From NCBI RefSeq assembly GCF_007992495.1, contig NZ_BKAJ01000045.1:1-64000 (forward strand): a DNA stretch of 64,000 nt, written 5' to 3'. Positions within the stretch are counted from its first letter, which is position 1, and the number at the start of each line of letters is the position of its first letter. The position numbers were made by a program, and so were the translations under genes. The notes below the pieces were generated by a model. It did no database searches. It was given only the letters and a program-made list of their open reading frames with translations, and was not told where the DNA came from. This document shows, one piece after another, positions 9,836-17,384 of the stretch. The stretch is from Reyranella soli. GTDB taxonomy: Bacteria > Pseudomonadota > Alphaproteobacteria > Reyranellales > Reyranellaceae.

Positions 9836-11247
9836 CGCGCAAGTCGGCGCCTTATCTCTTCCTCGGCCAGACGACGTCCCTCTGCGAGACCTGCCTCGGC
9901 CTGGTGCCGGCCAAGATCGTCGAGGAGGACGGCGCGGTCTACTACTCCAAGCGCTGCCCCGAGCACGGTGTCATGAAGACCCTGGTGTCGGACGACCCGG
10001 TCTACTGGCGCCGCACCCTCGAGTACCTGAAGCCCGGCGACCGCCCGCTGGCGCCGTTCACCAAGACCGAGCGCGGCTGCCCGTGGGATTGCGGGCTCTG
10101 TCCCGACCACGAGCAGCATTCCTGTCTCGCCATCGTCGAGATCAACGAGGCCTGCAACCTCGCCTGCCCGGTGTGCTTCGCCGATTCCTCGCCGAAGAAG
10201 GACAGTCATCGCCCGCTCGCCGAAGTCGAGTTCATGCTCGACGCCCTGGTGAAGAGCGAAGGCGAGCCCGACCTGGTGCAGATCTCGGGCGGCGAGCCCA
10301 CCATCCATCCGCAGATCCTGGAGATCCTCGCCGCCGCGCGCCGCCGCCCCATCAAGCACGTGATGCTGAACACCAACGGCATCCGCATCGCCGAGGACCC
10401 GGCCTTCTGCGATGCGCTCGCCGAGCTGCGCCCGGGCTTCGAGGTCTACCTGCAGTTCGATTCCCTGAACGATGAGGCGCTCAAGAACATCCGCGGCGCT
10501 GCGCTCTCGCGCATCCGCCGCCAGGCGCTGGCCAATCTCGAGGCGCGCAACATCTCCACGACCCTGGTCTGCACGGTGAAGCGCGGCGTCAACGACGACG
10601 AGATCGGCCCGATCGTGCGCCATGCCCTGACGTACAAGTGCGTGCGCGGCATCAACTTCCAGCCGGTGCAGGATGCCGGCCGCAACGAGGGCTTCGATCC
10701 CAGGAAGAACCGCATCGTGCTGTCGGAGATCCGTCGCCGCATCGTCGAGGACTCGGGCGTGTTCGCCGACGGCGACATGATCCCGCTGCCCTGCAATCCC
10801 GCCTCGATCTCGATCGGCTACGGCGTGCGCGACGGCGAGAAGGTGATCCCGCTGACCTCGCTGGTGCCGCGCGAGGCGCTGCTGCCCGCGGTGCCCAACG
10901 CCATCTCCTTCGAGAAGTATCCCGAATTGCGCCAGCGCTTCGTCGACCTGCTGTCGCTGTCGACCGCCGACACCAATACGGCCGATCGCCTGGGCTCGCT
11001 GCTCTGCTGCCTGCCCGACGTGCCGATGCCCGAGGGCTCGGGCTACGAGAACGTCTTCCGCATCACCATCGTGGAGTTCCTGGACCGCTTCAATTTCTGT
11101 CTGGGCAACGTCAAGCGCTCCTGCGTCCATTTCGTGACCCCGGACGGCGCCATCATCCCGTTCGATACCTACAACACCTTCTATCGTCCCGGCGCGGCCG
11201 GTAACGCACGGTTGGCGGAGGCCCGCTTGACTGAGGCACGTCGATGA
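9820..11247 (+). CDS. Radical SAM protein resembling tetraether synthase (Tes, COG1964)
   Basis: 475 residues. The radical SAM Cx3Cx2C motif is C112-x3-C116-x2-C119 (EINEACNLACPVCFA). Before it lie C22/C25 (CETC) with C46 (KRCPEHG), as in the rubredoxin-like N-terminal site of Tes, and C87/C91/C94 with C102 (GCPWDCGLCPDHEQHSC), the extra Fe-S motif typical of this family. The SAM-binding QISGGEPTIHP follows. The C-terminal third has more cysteines (LLCCLPD, NFCLGNVKRSC). Archaeal Tes joins lipid tails at carbon-carbon bonds, so a lipid substrate is a fair guess but unproven. The stop overlaps the next start (ATGA). Confidence 0.8.
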   Translation: MYDGVARKSAPYLFLGQTTSLCETCLGLVPAKIVEEDGAVYYSKRCPEHGVMKTLVSDDPVYWRRTLEYLKPGDRPLAPFTKTERGCPWDCGLCPDHEQHSCLAIVEINEACNLACPVCFADSSPKKDSHRPLAEVEFMLDALVKSEGEPDLVQISGGEPTIHPQILEILAAARRRPIKHVMLNTNGIRIAEDPAFCDALAELRPGFEVYLQFDSLNDEALKNIRGAALSRIRRQALANLEARNISTTLVCTVKRGVNDDEIGPIVRHALTYKCVRGINFQPVQDAGRNEGFDPRKNRIVLSEIRRRIVEDSGVFADGDMIPLPCNPASISIGYGVRDGEKVIPLTSLVPREALLPAVPNAISFEKYPELRQRFVDLLSLSTADTNTADRLGSLLCCLPDVPMPEGSGYENVFRITIVEFLDRFNFCLGNVKRSCVHFVTPDGAIIPFDTYNTFYRPGAAGNARLAEARLTEARR

Positions 11248-11501
11248 GCGACCCGACGCCCGTCCCACCGCCGCCGCCACCGCCGGTCACTCCAGCCCCG
11301 CCAGCCAAAGGCCGCGGGCTCGGCTGGTTCTTCGCCATCTCAGGCTCGATCGTCCTGATCCTGACCTTGGGCTGCATCCTTGCTGTCACCGAGGGCAATC
11401 CCGCCGGCGAAATGGGCGGTGTCGCCATCCTCTGCGGCTCGCCGACGCTGATCCTGGGCGGCGTCTTTCTTTGGCTGGGCTCCCGCCGCCTAAAGCGCTA
11501 A
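11244..11501 (+). CDS. Small proline-rich membrane protein
   Basis: 85 residues. A proline-only stretch (about residues 4-20, PVPPPPPPPVTPAPPAK) precedes two hydrophobic segments (WFFAISGSIVLILTLGCILAV and GGVAILCGSPTLILGGVFLWLG) and a basic end. It overlaps the radical SAM stop by 4 bases (ATGA), so it is probably made with it. No family recognised. A docking or scaffold role is conceivable but has no direct support. Confidence 0.6.
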   Translation: MSDPTPVPPPPPPPVTPAPPAKGRGLGWFFAISGSIVLILTLGCILAVTEGNPAGEMGGVAILCGSPTLILGGVFLWLGSRRLKR

Positions 11502-11543
11502 GCAAGAGTGACGACAGCGCCAGGGTTGGAACGGAGCAGCCGG

Positions 11544-12197
11544 ATGCCTTTCGACAACAGCGACCGCCCGGGGCGGGGACGCGGCACGGGCGAGAGGGCC
11601 ATCAACTTGCCGCCGGCGGTGATGTGGCTGATCGGCATCAACGTCGCGATCCAGCTGCTGCGCAGCCTGCTGGACGAGCCGACCGACAACACCATCATCC
11701 TGATGTTCGGCCTGATTCCCGCCGCCTACACCGGCGGCAACGGCGACCTGCTGACCCAGGTCGTTTCGCCCATCACCTATCAGTTCATCCATGGCGGGTG
11801 GATGCACCTCGTCATCAACATGGTGACGCTGGCGGCGTTCGGCGCGCCGGTCGAGCGCATGCTGGGCGTGCGCCGCTTCGTCCTCTTCTATCTCTCGGCC
11901 GGCATCATCGCGGGCGCCGTGCAGGTCGTGCTCTATCCCGATTCTGTCGATCCGGTGATCGGCGCCTCGGGCGCCATCTCGGGCGTGTTCGGCGCCGTGC
12001 TGATGCTGATGCGCTACACCGGCAACCTGCCCTCGCTCTATCCCATCGCCGGCATCTGGATCGCCCTCAACGTCTTCTTCGGCCTGTTCGGCGGCATGCC
12101 GGGCGCGGGTGGTGAGCAGGTCGCCTGGGCCGCCCATGTCGGCGGCTTCCTCTACGGCCTTTTAGCCATCCGCTTCTTCGCGCCGCGGCGGGGGTAG
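11544..12197 (+). CDS. Rhomboid-family intramembrane serine protease
   Basis: 217 residues and about six membrane helices. The catalytic serine is in GASGAISGVFG, the catalytic histidine in AAHVGGFLYG near the C-terminus, and the HxxxN motif in FIHGGWMHLVINM. These are the standard rhomboid residues, so it should be active against membrane-anchored substrates. The ATG at 11544 with GGAGC upstream was preferred over a GTG at 11508. Its stop overlaps the phoR-like GTG start by one base. Confidence 0.88.
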   Translation: MPFDNSDRPGRGRGTGERAINLPPAVMWLIGINVAIQLLRSLLDEPTDNTIILMFGLIPAAYTGGNGDLLTQVVSPITYQFIHGGWMHLVINMVTLAAFGAPVERMLGVRRFVLFYLSAGIIAGAVQVVLYPDSVDPVIGASGAISGVFGAVLMLMRYTGNLPSLYPIAGIWIALNVFFGLFGGMPGAGGEQVAWAAHVGGFLYGLLAIRFFAPRRG

Positions 12198-13573
12198 TGG
12201 AACCGGTTCCGCTGCGCCGGTATCTCGCCGCCAACGCGGTGGCCCTGGCGCCATCCTTTGCCGGGCTGCTGATCCTTTACTGGTCGGGCTACCTCGCCGG
12301 CCGGCCGACGCTGTTTGCCATGGCGGGTATTGCCGTGGTCACGGTGTTGCTGGTGCAGCGCTATCTCGGCTCGCTGGCCCGTTTCGCCCGCTTCGTCGGC
12401 GAGCTTTCCGACGAGCGCGAGCCCGTGATGCCGCGGCTCTCCTTTGCGCCCGCCACCGAGGAGTTGGCGACGGCGGCAGCCCAGCTCTCGGCCGGCTGGC
12501 GCCGCCAGCGCGCCTCGATCGACAATCTCGCCGCCTCCGCCCAGGCGATCGTCGACGGCCTGCCCGATCCCCTGATCGCCGTCGATCGCAGCCGCCGCAT
12601 CGTGCGCACCAACCTTGCCGCCCGCGACCTCCTGGGCAGAGCCGGCGCCGAGCGCGACCTGTCGACCATGTTCCGCCAGCCGCAGCTCCTCGCCGCGATC
12701 GACGGCCTGCTCGAGACGGCCGACGGCAACTTCACCAGCGCCGACCAGGCGGTCGTCGACTTCATGCTGCCGGGGCCGCCCGAGCTCGACGTCGTGGCCC
12801 ATGTGCGTCGCCTGCCGCGCGCGGCGGCCGATGGTTCGCTGGCGCTGATCGTGCTGCACGACACGACCGCCCTGCGACGTGCCGAGCGTATGCGCGCCGA
12901 CTTCGTCGCCAATGCCAGCCACGAGCTCAAGACGCCAATCGCCGGCCTGGCAGGCTTCATCGAGACCCTGCGCGGGCCGGCGCGCGACGACACTGCCGCG
13001 CGCGAGCGCTTCCTCGGCATCATGGCCGAGCAGGCCGACCGCATGCGCCGCCTGGTCGACGATCTTCTGATGCTGTCGCGCATCGAGCAGCACGAGCACG
13101 CGCGGCCCGATACGGCGATCGAGATCGACCGCGTGCTGAAGGGCGTACTCGACCTGCTGCAGCTCAAGGCGGGAAGCCGCAAGGTGGCGCTGGAGCTCAG
13201 CGTCGAGCCCGACCTGCCGGCTGCCGTCGGCGACTACGACGAGCTCACCATCGTGTTCCAGAACCTGGTCGACAATGCGCTGAAGTACGCCAAGCCCAAC
13301 ACGACGGTGCGCGTGTCTGCGCGACCGATGGGCCGCGACCGCATCGCCGTCGCTGTTGCGGACGAAGGCGACGGCATTCCCGCTAACCACTTGCCGCGAC
13401 TGACCGAGCGCTTCTACCGCGTCGATGCCGCGCGCTCGCGCCAGCTCGGCGGCACCGGCCTTGGCCTCGCCATCGTCAAGCACATCGTCAACCGCCATCG
13501 CGGCCGGCTCGACATCCAGAGCACGCCCGGCAAGGGCTCGACCTTCACCGTGATGTTGCCGGCGGCCGACTAA
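12197..13573 (+). CDS. phoR: PhoR-like sensor histidine kinase
   Basis: 458 residues. Two N-terminal membrane segments, then a PAS-like region (IVDGLPDPLIAVDRSRRIVRTN), the HisKA box with His242 in ASHELKTPI, and an ATPase domain with N-box NLVDNALKYA and G-boxes DEGDGIP and GGTGLGLAIVKH. This short two-helix plus PAS layout is that of PhoR, and FIETLRGPA after the H-box is typical. It starts with GTG overlapping the rhomboid stop. It is far from pst-phoU-phoB (47.6-53 kb), which has no phoR of its own. The identity rests on architecture and motif similarity. Confidence 0.75.
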   Translation: MEPVPLRRYLAANAVALAPSFAGLLILYWSGYLAGRPTLFAMAGIAVVTVLLVQRYLGSLARFARFVGELSDEREPVMPRLSFAPATEELATAAAQLSAGWRRQRASIDNLAASAQAIVDGLPDPLIAVDRSRRIVRTNLAARDLLGRAGAERDLSTMFRQPQLLAAIDGLLETADGNFTSADQAVVDFMLPGPPELDVVAHVRRLPRAAADGSLALIVLHDTTALRRAERMRADFVANASHELKTPIAGLAGFIETLRGPARDDTAARERFLGIMAEQADRMRRLVDDLLMLSRIEQHEHARPDTAIEIDRVLKGVLDLLQLKAGSRKVALELSVEPDLPAAVGDYDELTIVFQNLVDNALKYAKPNTTVRVSARPMGRDRIAVAVADEGDGIPANHLPRLTERFYRVDAARSRQLGGTGLGLAIVKHIVNRHRGRLDIQSTPGKGSTFTVMLPAAD

Positions 13574-13576
13574 CTT

Positions 13577-13619
13577 CCTCCCCATCGTCCTTCGATGGGG
13601 AGGTGTCCGCGAAGCGGAC
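13577..13619. repeat. Double-hairpin REP-like element or terminator after phoR
   Basis: CCTCCCCATCG (13577-13587) pairs perfectly with CGATGGGGAGG (13593-13603) across a TCCTT loop. GTCCGC (13605-13610) pairs with GCGGAC (13614-13619) across GAA. It sits between convergent genes, so it may stop transcription from both sides, although no T-run follows. Confidence 0.7.
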
Positions 13620-13703
13620 GGAGGGGTCATGAGCATCGCGGCTGGGCGCCTATGACGCCTCCGCCTGCCTGCGCGAAGCCGAAGCGGCTTCGCTTTCGGC
13701 TTG

Positions 13704-15458
13704 TCATTCCCCGATGGCTCGACGGATCGCTGCCCGCAGGAGGTCGGGAGCCAGCGGCTTGTGCAGCACGCCGTGTCCGGTCGCTGACAGTTCACGCAGC
13801 CGGTCCGGCGACGTGTCGCCGGTGATGATGAGAGCCGGAACGCAATAGCCCAAGTGAGCGTTCAACCACTCGATGGCATTCACACCCGTCACACCGCCGG
13901 CCAATCGATAGTCGGCAACGATCAAATGCACCGAAGGCGCACCGGCTTGGTCGTAGCAACGGGAGAGTTCTTCCGCGCTCTGCGCGACGTATGTCCGGTA
14001 GCCCCAGACCGACAGCAGGGCGGCAATGCTTTCGAGCACCAGCGGGTCGTCATCCACCACCATGATGCCGAGGCCGGTGGCCTCCTCCGGCTCTGCCGCG
14101 GCAGGGAAGGCGGCCGCCGGCGGCGCGAGCGGCACCCGCACGGCGAAAGTCGAGCCCTTGCCGGGAGCGGAGCGCAAGGTCACCGCGTGACCCAGCAAGT
14201 CGGCCAGTCGTCGGACGATGGCGAGCCCGAGCCCCATGCCCTGCTGGCGGTCGCGCTGCGGGTTGTGCAGCTGGGTGAATTCCTCGAACACCGCTTCGTG
14301 CTGATCGGCCGGGATGCCCGGCCCGGTATCGACGACCTGGATCTCGATCGAATCGCCGCGGCGGCGGCAACCGATGAGCACGCGGCCACCGGGCGCGTAA
14401 CGCAGGGCATTGGACAGGAAATTGTCGAGGATGCGCTTCAGCAGCGCGGGATCGCTGTCGACCCAGGCATGGGACGTCACGACGCGAAGCGAGACGCCGA
14501 GATCGCGCGCCTGGACTCCGAACTCCTCGTCGAGGCCGGAGAGCAATCGGCGAAGCGCGATCGGCCGCCTTTCCACCGGCACGAGCCCGGCATCGAGCCG
14601 CGACACGTCGATCAGGCCGTGCAGCAGCCCGCCGAGCGAGCCGATGACCGCCTGCAGCCGGCCGGCAAGGCTTCGCGCTTCGGCGCCGCCGACGTCCCCC
14701 TTGTTTGCCAAGGCGGCAAGTGTCGCCGTGAAGAGGCCGAGCGCATGGATCGGCTGACGCAGGTCGTGGCTGGCGGCGGCAAGGAAGCGGGTTTTCGCCT
14801 GGTTGGCGGCGGTGGCGCGGTCGCGTTCCTGCTCCAGCCTCTCGACCAGGGTCATATTCTCGAACCGCAGCGCGACGGTCTCCTTGAGCGATCGATAGTT
14901 GATCCGGCAGTAAAAGAGGCTGACCACGATGAGGCAGGCCTGGAGGACCAGATAGAGAGAGAAGATCGGATCGGCCTGCATCACGCAGCGGATTGCGAAG
15001 GGCGCATGCATGGCGAGCAGCACGCGCGCATGAGCCGGAGGATGGGCTGCCACCGACGACACGCCGCCGCCCGCCATGCCCGTGAGCACGATGCAGACGA
15101 AGGCGATGAGATGGGGCTCAGCGGGAACGAAGCCGATCCAGCCGAGCGCGCCCCACGACAGGCTCCACAGGATCGACAGCAGGGTGAAGCGCCGTGCCCA
15201 GATCGCGATGCCGGGATCGCCGGCGCTGCGGAGAAAATAGCGGCGCACCAGCAGCCAGCGCGCGCCCGTCATCGCCTGGATCGTGGCCGCCCAGATCAGC
15301 AGATTCGGAACGGGTACGGCGTCGCGCAGCACATAGACCACAGGCCACGGCACGACGAGGCTGGCGATCATCGAACCGTAGGATTGGCGATAGAGAAAGT
15401 CGATCAGGGCGGCCTGCAAGCGCGCTTCTTTGCCGGCGTCAGTCTGCGATAGGGTCAT
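13704..15458 (-). CDS. Hybrid sensor histidine kinase with C-terminal receiver
   Basis: 584 residues. About six N-terminal membrane segments (to residue 185) lead into a short coiled coil, a HisKA box with His231 in ASHDLRQPIHALGLF, an ATPase domain (N-box NFLSNALRYAP; G-boxes DTGPGIPADQ and GMGLGLAIV), and a receiver domain from about residue 455 (VVDDDPLV, phosphoacceptor Asp in LIVADYRL, lysine in LHKPL). The HDLRQP class commonly works with separate receivers. The LuxR-type regulator is divergent, only 26 bases away, and is the likely partner. Signal unknown. Confidence 0.88.
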   Translation of the reverse strand: MTLSQTDAGKEARLQAALIDFLYRQSYGSMIASLVVPWPVVYVLRDAVPVPNLLIWAATIQAMTGARWLLVRRYFLRSAGDPGIAIWARRFTLLSILWSLSWGALGWIGFVPAEPHLIAFVCIVLTGMAGGGVSSVAAHPPAHARVLLAMHAPFAIRCVMQADPIFSLYLVLQACLIVVSLFYCRINYRSLKETVALRFENMTLVERLEQERDRATAANQAKTRFLAAASHDLRQPIHALGLFTATLAALANKGDVGGAEARSLAGRLQAVIGSLGGLLHGLIDVSRLDAGLVPVERRPIALRRLLSGLDEEFGVQARDLGVSLRVVTSHAWVDSDPALLKRILDNFLSNALRYAPGGRVLIGCRRRGDSIEIQVVDTGPGIPADQHEAVFEEFTQLHNPQRDRQQGMGLGLAIVRRLADLLGHAVTLRSAPGKGSTFAVRVPLAPPAAAFPAAAEPEEATGLGIMVVDDDPLVLESIAALLSVWGYRTYVAQSAEELSRCYDQAGAPSVHLIVADYRLAGGVTGVNAIEWLNAHLGYCVPALIITGDTSPDRLRELSATGHGVLHKPLAPDLLRAAIRRAIGE

Positions 15459-15484
15459 GGGTCAGAATCGTGGTTGCACCGTCG

Positions 15485-16150
15485 ATGAATATATCCAAGC
15501 TTCGCTTGATCTTCGCCGATGACCACGCCCTCGTGCGCGAGGGGCTGAAGCTTCTCCTCGCCACCATCGACGGGTTCGAGCTCGTCGGTGAAGCGGGCGA
15601 CGGCCCCGGCCTCGTCGATCTTCTGGCGCAATGCCCGGCTGACATCCTGGTGCTCGATCTCGGCATGCCCGGGCTTCGCGGCCTGCAAGATGTGCGGGCG
15701 CTGCGCGTGCGCAATCCGCGGCTGAAGATTCTGATCCTGACGGCCAATGCCGAGCCGCGCACGGTCGATGCGGCCCTCAAGGCCGGCGCCGACGGCTATC
15801 TGATCAAGAGCGGCGACCTCGGCGAGCTGCCGGAAGCGCTCGACGCGATGCGGCGCGGCGAAAGCTATGTCAGCGCCGCTCTTCGGCCCCTGCTGGCGCT
15901 GCACGCCGAAAGCCGGCCACCTCCAGAGTCCGACTTCGCGATTGCCTCGCCCGTTCCGTTGACTCGCCGCGAGCGCGAACTGCTGACGCTCATCGCACGC
16001 GGCGCAACCGCCCGCGATGTCGCGGCGCGGCTCGGCATCAGCCCGCTGACCGCCCGCAAGCATCGCGAGAACCTGATGCGCAAGCTCGATCTGCACAGCG
16101 CGGCGGAACTCGCGGCCTTCGCGGTACGACTCGGTCTGCCCACGGGTTAA
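15485..16150 (+). CDS. LuxR/NarL-family response regulator
   Basis: 221 residues. The receiver domain has acidic residues ADDH (11-14), phosphoacceptor Asp58 in LVLDLGMPG, and KSGDLGELPEAL at the lysine position. The C-terminal helix-turn-helix begins at PLTRRERELLTLIARGATARDVAARLGISPLTARKH. The start at 15485 is the first that gives a normal receiver N-terminus. It shares a 26-base divergent promoter region with the hybrid kinase, which suggests a two-component pair. Targets are unknown; the envelope genes next to it are candidates. Confidence 0.88.
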   Translation: MNISKLRLIFADDHALVREGLKLLLATIDGFELVGEAGDGPGLVDLLAQCPADILVLDLGMPGLRGLQDVRALRVRNPRLKILILTANAEPRTVDAALKAGADGYLIKSGDLGELPEALDAMRRGESYVSAALRPLLALHAESRPPPESDFAIASPVPLTRRERELLTLIARGATARDVAARLGISPLTARKHRENLMRKLDLHSAAELAAFAVRLGLPTG

Positions 16151-16289
16151 AGCGGTACCCCTGGCGCGCGAGTCGAGCTGACGCACCATGGGTGCAACCT
16201 TACCTTCCTGCGCGGCCTGCTGAACGGCGCAGCAAGCCGCTTCTGGTTTATTCGGCGACGATCTTTTTACGGCCACGCGTACCGCTGTC

Positions 16290-16313
16290 GAAATACGGCA
16301 GATGCCGTATTTC
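16290..16313. promoter_or_regulatory. Perfect 11-bp palindrome upstream of the GPWGHCR-repeat gene
   Basis: GAAATACGGCA (16290-16300) and TGCCGTATTTC (16303-16313) are exact complements separated by GA. The element is 81 bases before the start of the small secreted protein and lies in a locally AT-richer stretch. It could be an operator for a dimeric regulator or a strong 5'-UTR hairpin. Confidence 0.5.
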
Positions 16314-16394
16314 TCCCATCCACCTGCCTCGATAGAACTCCCGCCGCCAAGGAAACACGCGCGGCCATACATTCTCAACTAATGGGACAGTGCT

Positions 16395-16724
16395 ATGTTC
16401 AAGAAAGTATCCGTGATCATCGGGACGATGGCGACAGTGGCTATTCTGTCGGTTGCCTCTTTTGCGCCGGCTAATGCCTTTCCTCTTGCCGTAGCCCTCG
16501 ATAGCGGAGCGCCGCCGCAGGTCACCCTGGTCGCCGAAGGCTGCGGATATGGATGGTGGCGAGGACCTTGGGGTCATTGTCGTCACACGGCGTACTTCGG
16601 CAATCTGCCCGGAGGCGGTTATTCCGCCCAGCCGGATTGCCCTGCCGGCTATTGGATCGGTCCCTGGGGCCACTGCCGCGACACGCCGTACCACGGCCGA
16701 CTGCCGGGCGGCGATTATCGATAA
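16395..16724 (+). CDS. Small secreted protein with two GPWGHCR repeats
   Basis: 109 residues. A signal peptide ends near APANA. The mature part begins with EGCGYGWWRGPWGHCRHT and contains two copies of a pattern W-x-GPWGHCR-x-T-x-Y-x-G-x-LPGG-x-Y (about residues 50-75 and 85-109). The GCG start followed by CR repeats recalls a small group of secreted proteins (GCG_CRPN type) seen in Bradyrhizobium and relatives. That assignment is from memory and tentative. Function unknown. Confidence 0.7.
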   Translation: MFKKVSVIIGTMATVAILSVASFAPANAFPLAVALDSGAPPQVTLVAEGCGYGWWRGPWGHCRHTAYFGNLPGGGYSAQPDCPAGYWIGPWGHCRDTPYHGRLPGGDYR

Positions 16725-16808
16725 GTCCGCGGGGTTCAAGTGAAACGGCCCATGGCGATGCTGCGGATCTCCGCGAACTCCCCCATGCGGCGAAACAGGA
16801 GACGGTAA

Positions 16809-17318
16809 ATGAAGCGTAGTCTGTCAGTTCTGATGATGGTCGGCGTCGTCGGTTCGAGCTTTGCCCTGGCAGGCGCTGCGTCCGCGCAGCAACCCGCCAA
16901 CCCCGCACCGGCGCGGCCCGCGACTCCCATGCCGCAATACACCGCTGCCGATGCCGAGGCGGTGCTGAACGCGCGCATCGTCGCGCTGAAGACGGTGATG
17001 GGTTTGACGCCGGATCAGGAGAAGCTGTGGCCGCCCGTCGAGGCTGCCATTCGCGCCATCGCCAAGAACTCCTTCGAGCGTCTCAAGCAGCGCCTGGCGG
17101 CGCCGCCCGCCACCGACTTCGTAAGAAGCCTCGTGATGCTTGCCGACGGGGAGGAGGCGCGCGCCAAGGACCTCAAGATGTTCATTGCCGCCGCCCAGCC
17201 GCTGCTCGCGACGCTCAGCCCGGAGCAGAAGCGCCGAATGCCGGCTTTTCTGGGTCTGACGGACAATCCAGGCCAGTCGAGCGGCCAGCTCTGGTTGTTC
17301 GAGGAGGAAGAAGGCTGA
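16809..17318 (+). CDS. Spy/CpxP-like periplasmic LTxxQ protein
   Basis: 169 residues with a signal peptide cleaved near GAASAQQ. The mature helical part contains LTPDQEKLWPPVEAAIRAI, an LTxxQ motif of the Spy/CpxP family, and a second copy-like segment LATLSPEQKRRMPAFLG. Members act as periplasmic chaperones or envelope stress sensors. AGGAG lies just upstream of the start. It is probably co-transcribed with the DUF3300 and DUF2950 genes that follow. Confidence 0.75.
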   Translation: MKRSLSVLMMVGVVGSSFALAGAASAQQPANPAPARPATPMPQYTAADAEAVLNARIVALKTVMGLTPDQEKLWPPVEAAIRAIAKNSFERLKQRLAAPPATDFVRSLVMLADGEEARAKDLKMFIAAAQPLLATLSPEQKRRMPAFLGLTDNPGQSSGQLWLFEEEEG

Positions 17319-17384
17319 GGAGGGAGTGCGCAACCGCGGACCGCGCGCCGGCTGAGCAACCGTCGCCGTTCCCTTGAGGGGGTC

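Noticed and set aside
12152-13795. A 547-codon minus-strand frame opposite the phoR-like gene
   Set aside because: No domain or membrane pattern; the plus strand holds HisKA and ATPase boxes.
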